This document shows positions 61,298 to 64,000 of a DNA stretch of 64,000 nucleotides, in pieces. Both the position numbers and the translations under genes were made by a program. Positions within the stretch are counted from its first letter, which is position 1. Each line of letters begins with the position of its first letter. This DNA comes from Streptomyces spinosisporus (GTDB lineage Bacteria; Actinomycetota; Actinomycetes; Streptomycetales; Streptomycetaceae): assembly GCF_022698145.1 (NCBI RefSeq), contig NZ_JALDAX010000006.1:392426-456425 (forward strand). Reading direction: 5' to 3'. A model generated the notes under the pieces. That model did not search any database. It was not told the origin of the DNA and saw only the letters and a list, made by a program, of their open reading frames with translations.

Positions 61298-63892
61298 ATG
61301 AGTGGGAGCGCGGAGGACGCACACCGGATGCCCGGTCAGCTGGCCTCGCTGCTGATCGACGTCTCCACGGAGGCGGTCGGAGCGACCCGAGGCCATGCGG
61401 GAGGGGTCTATCTGCGCTCCGGCACGCCCGGTCTGCTGCGCCTGGCGGTGCTCACGGGACTTCCGGGCCCGCTGTTCCGGCCGTGGTGGCGGATGCATGT
61501 GGACCGGCCGTTCCCGGTGGCAGACGCCTACCGGCTCGGCCTCCAGGTCGTCCTGCCGAACGCCACGGAAACGATGCGCCGCTATCCCCAGTTCGCGGCG
61601 GGTCTGCCGTTCCAGTTCGGCTCGCTGTACGTCCCGGTCGTGGCCGGTACGACGACCTTCGGCGTGCTGACCGTGCTGTGCCCCTCCGCTACGGACGCGA
61701 CCGAACTGCTGCACCACCGCGACCGTATGGTGCGACTGGCCGAGGACCTGGGCGCGTCGCTGCGGCGCCTGGAGGACGGCGGCAGGTCGTCGGTCGCCTG
61801 GGACGGCGAGCCCGTGTGCGTACGGCCGCCGGGCGCCCGCCCGCCCGCGGGGCGCGCCGGGGGTTTCGCCTGGGACCCGGTGACGGACGTCGTGACGGCG
61901 GACGAGCGGCTGCCCGCGCTGCTCGGGGTGCCCGCGGACGAGTTCGCCACGTCCGTGCAGGCGCTCGCGGACGCCGTAGCCCCCGCCGAGGCGCAGCGAG
62001 TGTTGACCGCGCTGCGCGAGACGGCAGGCGGCAGACCACCCCCGCTGCCCCTGTACGTACGGTCCGAGGACGGCGCCCTGCGGCTCGTCGAACTGTGGAG
62101 CCCGTACGCCTCCCCGTCCCCGCCCGGCACCCCCTCCGGCGCACATCCCGTGCGCGGCTTCGTCGTCGATCCAGGTCCCGGCGCGGCCGCCGACGCCGCC
62201 GCCGACCTGCTGCCCGAGGGGGTGCTCTGCCTGGACCGGCTCGGGCTGATCCTCTACGCCAACCCGCGCGCCGGCCAGCTGCTGCGGCGTTCCCGCACCC
62301 AGCTGCTCAGCCACTCGCTCTGGGACGGCGTGCCCTGGCTGAACCAGCCCGCCGTGGAGGACCATCTGCGCAGCGCGCTGCTCTGCCCCGACCCGGTGCG
62401 CTTCCATGTGGAGCGGCCGGTTCCCACCGGCGGGGAGCGCGATCCGGGCACGTACGAAGGTGACCGGCTCGATGTGTGCGTCTATCCAGGGCCTGACGTT
62501 CTGACGTGCGTGTTCCGTCCGGCGAGCCGTGTGACGGAGGCCGGGGAACTCGCGTCACAGCCGGGGGTGGGGCTGTCGGAGTCGGACTCCGAGTCGGCCA
62601 CAGCCGTGTCGCCGACCGGCCCACCCCCCTCCCCGCCACCCGCGAGCCCGTCCATGGCCCCGCTGTACCGGCCCATCGTGCTCGCCATCGCGCTCACCGA
62701 GGCGGTCACCGCGCGTCAGGTGGCGGCCGTGGTCACGCGGGAGGTGCTGCCGGCGTTCGGCGGACGCCGGCTCGCCATCTATCTGGTGCAGGACCGCCAT
62801 CTGTATCTGGCCTGGGAGAACGGCTTCCCGAAGGGGTTCCTCGCGCCCTTCGAGGGAGTGGGCCTGGACGCCCGGCTGCCCGGGGTGGAGACCCTGACCA
62901 CGGGCCGGCCGATCTTCTTCGACTCGATGAGGCAGCTGGAGGAGGCGTACCCGGGGATCGCGCTGGACGCGAACGAGGGGGCGCGCGCGTTCCTGCCGCT
63001 GATCGCCTCCGGGCGTCCGGTCGGCTCCTGCATCCTCGGCTTCGACCGCTCCCGCAGCTTCAGCACCGAGGAGCGCACGGTGCTCACCGCGCTCGCGGGC
63101 CTGATCGCGCACGCGATGGAGAAGGCCCAGCGCTACGAGACCGAGGCGGCGCTCGCGCGGGGGCTGCAGCAGGCGCTGCTGCCCCGCCGGCTGTCGGTGC
63201 ACCCGCAGGTGGAGGCCACCGGGCGGTATCTGCCCGGCACCCAGGGCATGGAGGTGGGCGGTGACTGGTACGACGTCGTCGAGGCGGGCGACGGGCTGGC
63301 GCTGGTCATCGGCGACGTGCAGGGGCACGGTGTGCAGGCGGCGGCCACCATGGGTCAACTGCGCAGTGCGGTAAGGGCGTTCGCGCTCGGCGACCGGGCG
63401 CCGGACGAGGTGATGAGCGGTACCAACCATCTGCTCATCGACCTCGACCCCGGCCAGTTCGCGAGCTGCTGCTACATCCGGCTGGACCCGGCCTCCGGTC
63501 AGGCACGGGTGGCCCGGGCCGGACATCCGCCGCCGCTGCTGCGGCAGCCGGACGGGCACACCGAGGTGCTGGATCTGCCCGGCGGCGTCGTACTCGGAGT
63601 GGATCCGCACGCCCACTACCCCGTCGCCGAACTCCACATCGAGCCCGGCGCCGTCCTCGCCCTCTACACGGACGGGCTCGTGGAACGCCCCGGCGTCGAC
63701 ATCGACGACGGCATCACCGCCCTGCGCGTCGCCCTGTCAAAGGTCGGCGCCCCCGCCACCCGCCCGAGCCGCCGCACCCTCGCCGGCATGGCCGACCGCC
63801 TCACCGCCCTGGCCCGCCACACCACCCACCGCCCCGACGACATCTCCCTCCTCCTCGCCACCCGCCACCCACCCACCAACCCCCACCACTGA
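61298..63892 (+). CDS. Multi-sensor PP2C/SpoIIE-type phosphatase (GAF-PAS-GAF-SpoIIE)
   Basis: This 864-residue protein contains, in order: a first GAF (residues ~5-165, VYLRSGTPGLLRLAVLTGLPGPLF), a PAS-like region (~185-290, FAWDPVTDVVTADERLPALLGVP), a second PAS (~310-425, LCLDRLGLILYANPRAGQLLRRSRTQLL), a second GAF (~465-610, LPAFGGRRLAIYLVQDRHLYLAWENGFP), and a C-terminal SpoIIE phosphatase (GLQQALLPRRLSV, GGDWYDVVEAGDGLALVIGDVQGHG, LYTDGLVERPG, RPDDISLLLATR). It is a soluble stress sensor that would dephosphorylate a STAS protein. ATG 61298 follows GAGGT; ATG 61280 is possible. The last codons are extremely C-rich and merge into the cytosine-rich end of the window. Confidence 0.92.
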   Translation: MSGSAEDAHRMPGQLASLLIDVSTEAVGATRGHAGGVYLRSGTPGLLRLAVLTGLPGPLFRPWWRMHVDRPFPVADAYRLGLQVVLPNATETMRRYPQFAAGLPFQFGSLYVPVVAGTTTFGVLTVLCPSATDATELLHHRDRMVRLAEDLGASLRRLEDGGRSSVAWDGEPVCVRPPGARPPAGRAGGFAWDPVTDVVTADERLPALLGVPADEFATSVQALADAVAPAEAQRVLTALRETAGGRPPPLPLYVRSEDGALRLVELWSPYASPSPPGTPSGAHPVRGFVVDPGPGAAADAAADLLPEGVLCLDRLGLILYANPRAGQLLRRSRTQLLSHSLWDGVPWLNQPAVEDHLRSALLCPDPVRFHVERPVPTGGERDPGTYEGDRLDVCVYPGPDVLTCVFRPASRVTEAGELASQPGVGLSESDSESATAVSPTGPPPSPPPASPSMAPLYRPIVLAIALTEAVTARQVAAVVTREVLPAFGGRRLAIYLVQDRHLYLAWENGFPKGFLAPFEGVGLDARLPGVETLTTGRPIFFDSMRQLEEAYPGIALDANEGARAFLPLIASGRPVGSCILGFDRSRSFSTEERTVLTALAGLIAHAMEKAQRYETEAALARGLQQALLPRRLSVHPQVEATGRYLPGTQGMEVGGDWYDVVEAGDGLALVIGDVQGHGVQAAATMGQLRSAVRAFALGDRAPDEVMSGTNHLLIDLDPGQFASCCYIRLDPASGQARVARAGHPPPLLRQPDGHTEVLDLPGGVVLGVDPHAHYPVAELHIEPGAVLALYTDGLVERPGVDIDDGITALRVALSKVGAPATRPSRRTLAGMADRLTALARHTTHRPDDISLLLATRHPPTNPHH

Positions 63893-64000
63893 CACCCGAG
63901 CACCCAACCCCCCCACCCCCCCCCCCACCCACCCCCTATCCCACACCGCCCCACCAGCCACGCCGCTCCCCGGCACCGCCACCGCCCCCCTCGCCCCCCC
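63893..64000. repeat. Cytosine-rich low-complexity tract at window end
   Basis: The last 108 bases are almost entirely C with scattered A, including runs of 7-11 C. The complementary strand can form G-quadruplexes. No gene, terminator hairpin or end of replicon can be recognised in it. Confidence 0.8.

Overview
The window is high-GC DNA with strong third-position G/C bias, frequent GTG starts, short 4-nt ATGA gene overlaps, many SpoIIE-type phosphatases with RsbW/STAS partners, Tat and LAxTG-type sortase signals, chitinases with DasR-like operators and a LacI/CebR-type operator. All of this points to a Streptomyces (or close streptomycete) chromosome. No tRNA, rRNA, CRISPR array or insertion sequence was recognised.

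Layout. 1-9.2 kb is an anaerobiosis/dormancy-like island: the end of a nar operon (a NarH-NarJ hybrid frame followed by an intact narI), two pyridoxamine-oxidase-fold proteins, DoxX, a tandem universal stress protein, a STAS protein, an Acg-type nitroreductase, an Rv1733c-like membrane protein, OsmC, a membrane SpoIIE phosphatase and an RsbW-like kinase. 9.2-15.2 kb is mixed: a cysteine dioxygenase/amidohydrolase pair facing a LacI regulator, an SGNH hydrolase, GAF and TPR proteins. 15.3-26.3 kb holds a secreted GH18 chitinase with CBM, an alpha/beta hydrolase, an orphan CoxM-like protein, a MASE1/phosphatase pair, phosphoglucomutase, a serine hydrolase and an acetate-type symporter with its DUF485 partner. 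26.6-34.1 kb is a complete seven-gene aerobic CO dehydrogenase operon (coxMSL, an XdhC-YHS fusion, coxD, coxG, coxE) whose large subunit carries the form I motif AYxCSFR; AhpD and LysR genes follow on the other strand. 37.5-42.4 kb is a glycerolipid cluster (DAG kinase-like, alkyl-DHAP synthase-like, TetR, GlpD). 42.4-49.4 kb includes an O-methyltransferase, a large DUF1996 protein with a LAETG sorting signal, and small enzymes. 49.7-56.4 kb is a secreted polysaccharide-degrading run (GH18, GH55, ThuA-lectin, GH92), matching chitin, beta-1,3-glucan and alpha-mannan of fungal walls. 56.5-63.9 kb contains a broken aldo/keto reductase, a protein O-mannosyltransferase, a GNAT protein behind a perfect CebR-type palindrome, a Tat-exported phospholipase C/phosphatase, and a PAS-GAF-SpoIIE phosphatase. 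The window ends in a cytosine-rich tract.

The strongest observations are the in-frame NarH/NarJ junction (deletion or assembly error), the form I CO dehydrogenase operon, the putative ether-lipid cluster supported by a triple-His motif, the fungal-wall hydrolase locus, and a set of short regulatory elements (DasR-like, CebR-like, LacI operator pair, DevR-like boxes, leaderless promoters). Family names are given from sequence motifs and general knowledge; no database search was run.
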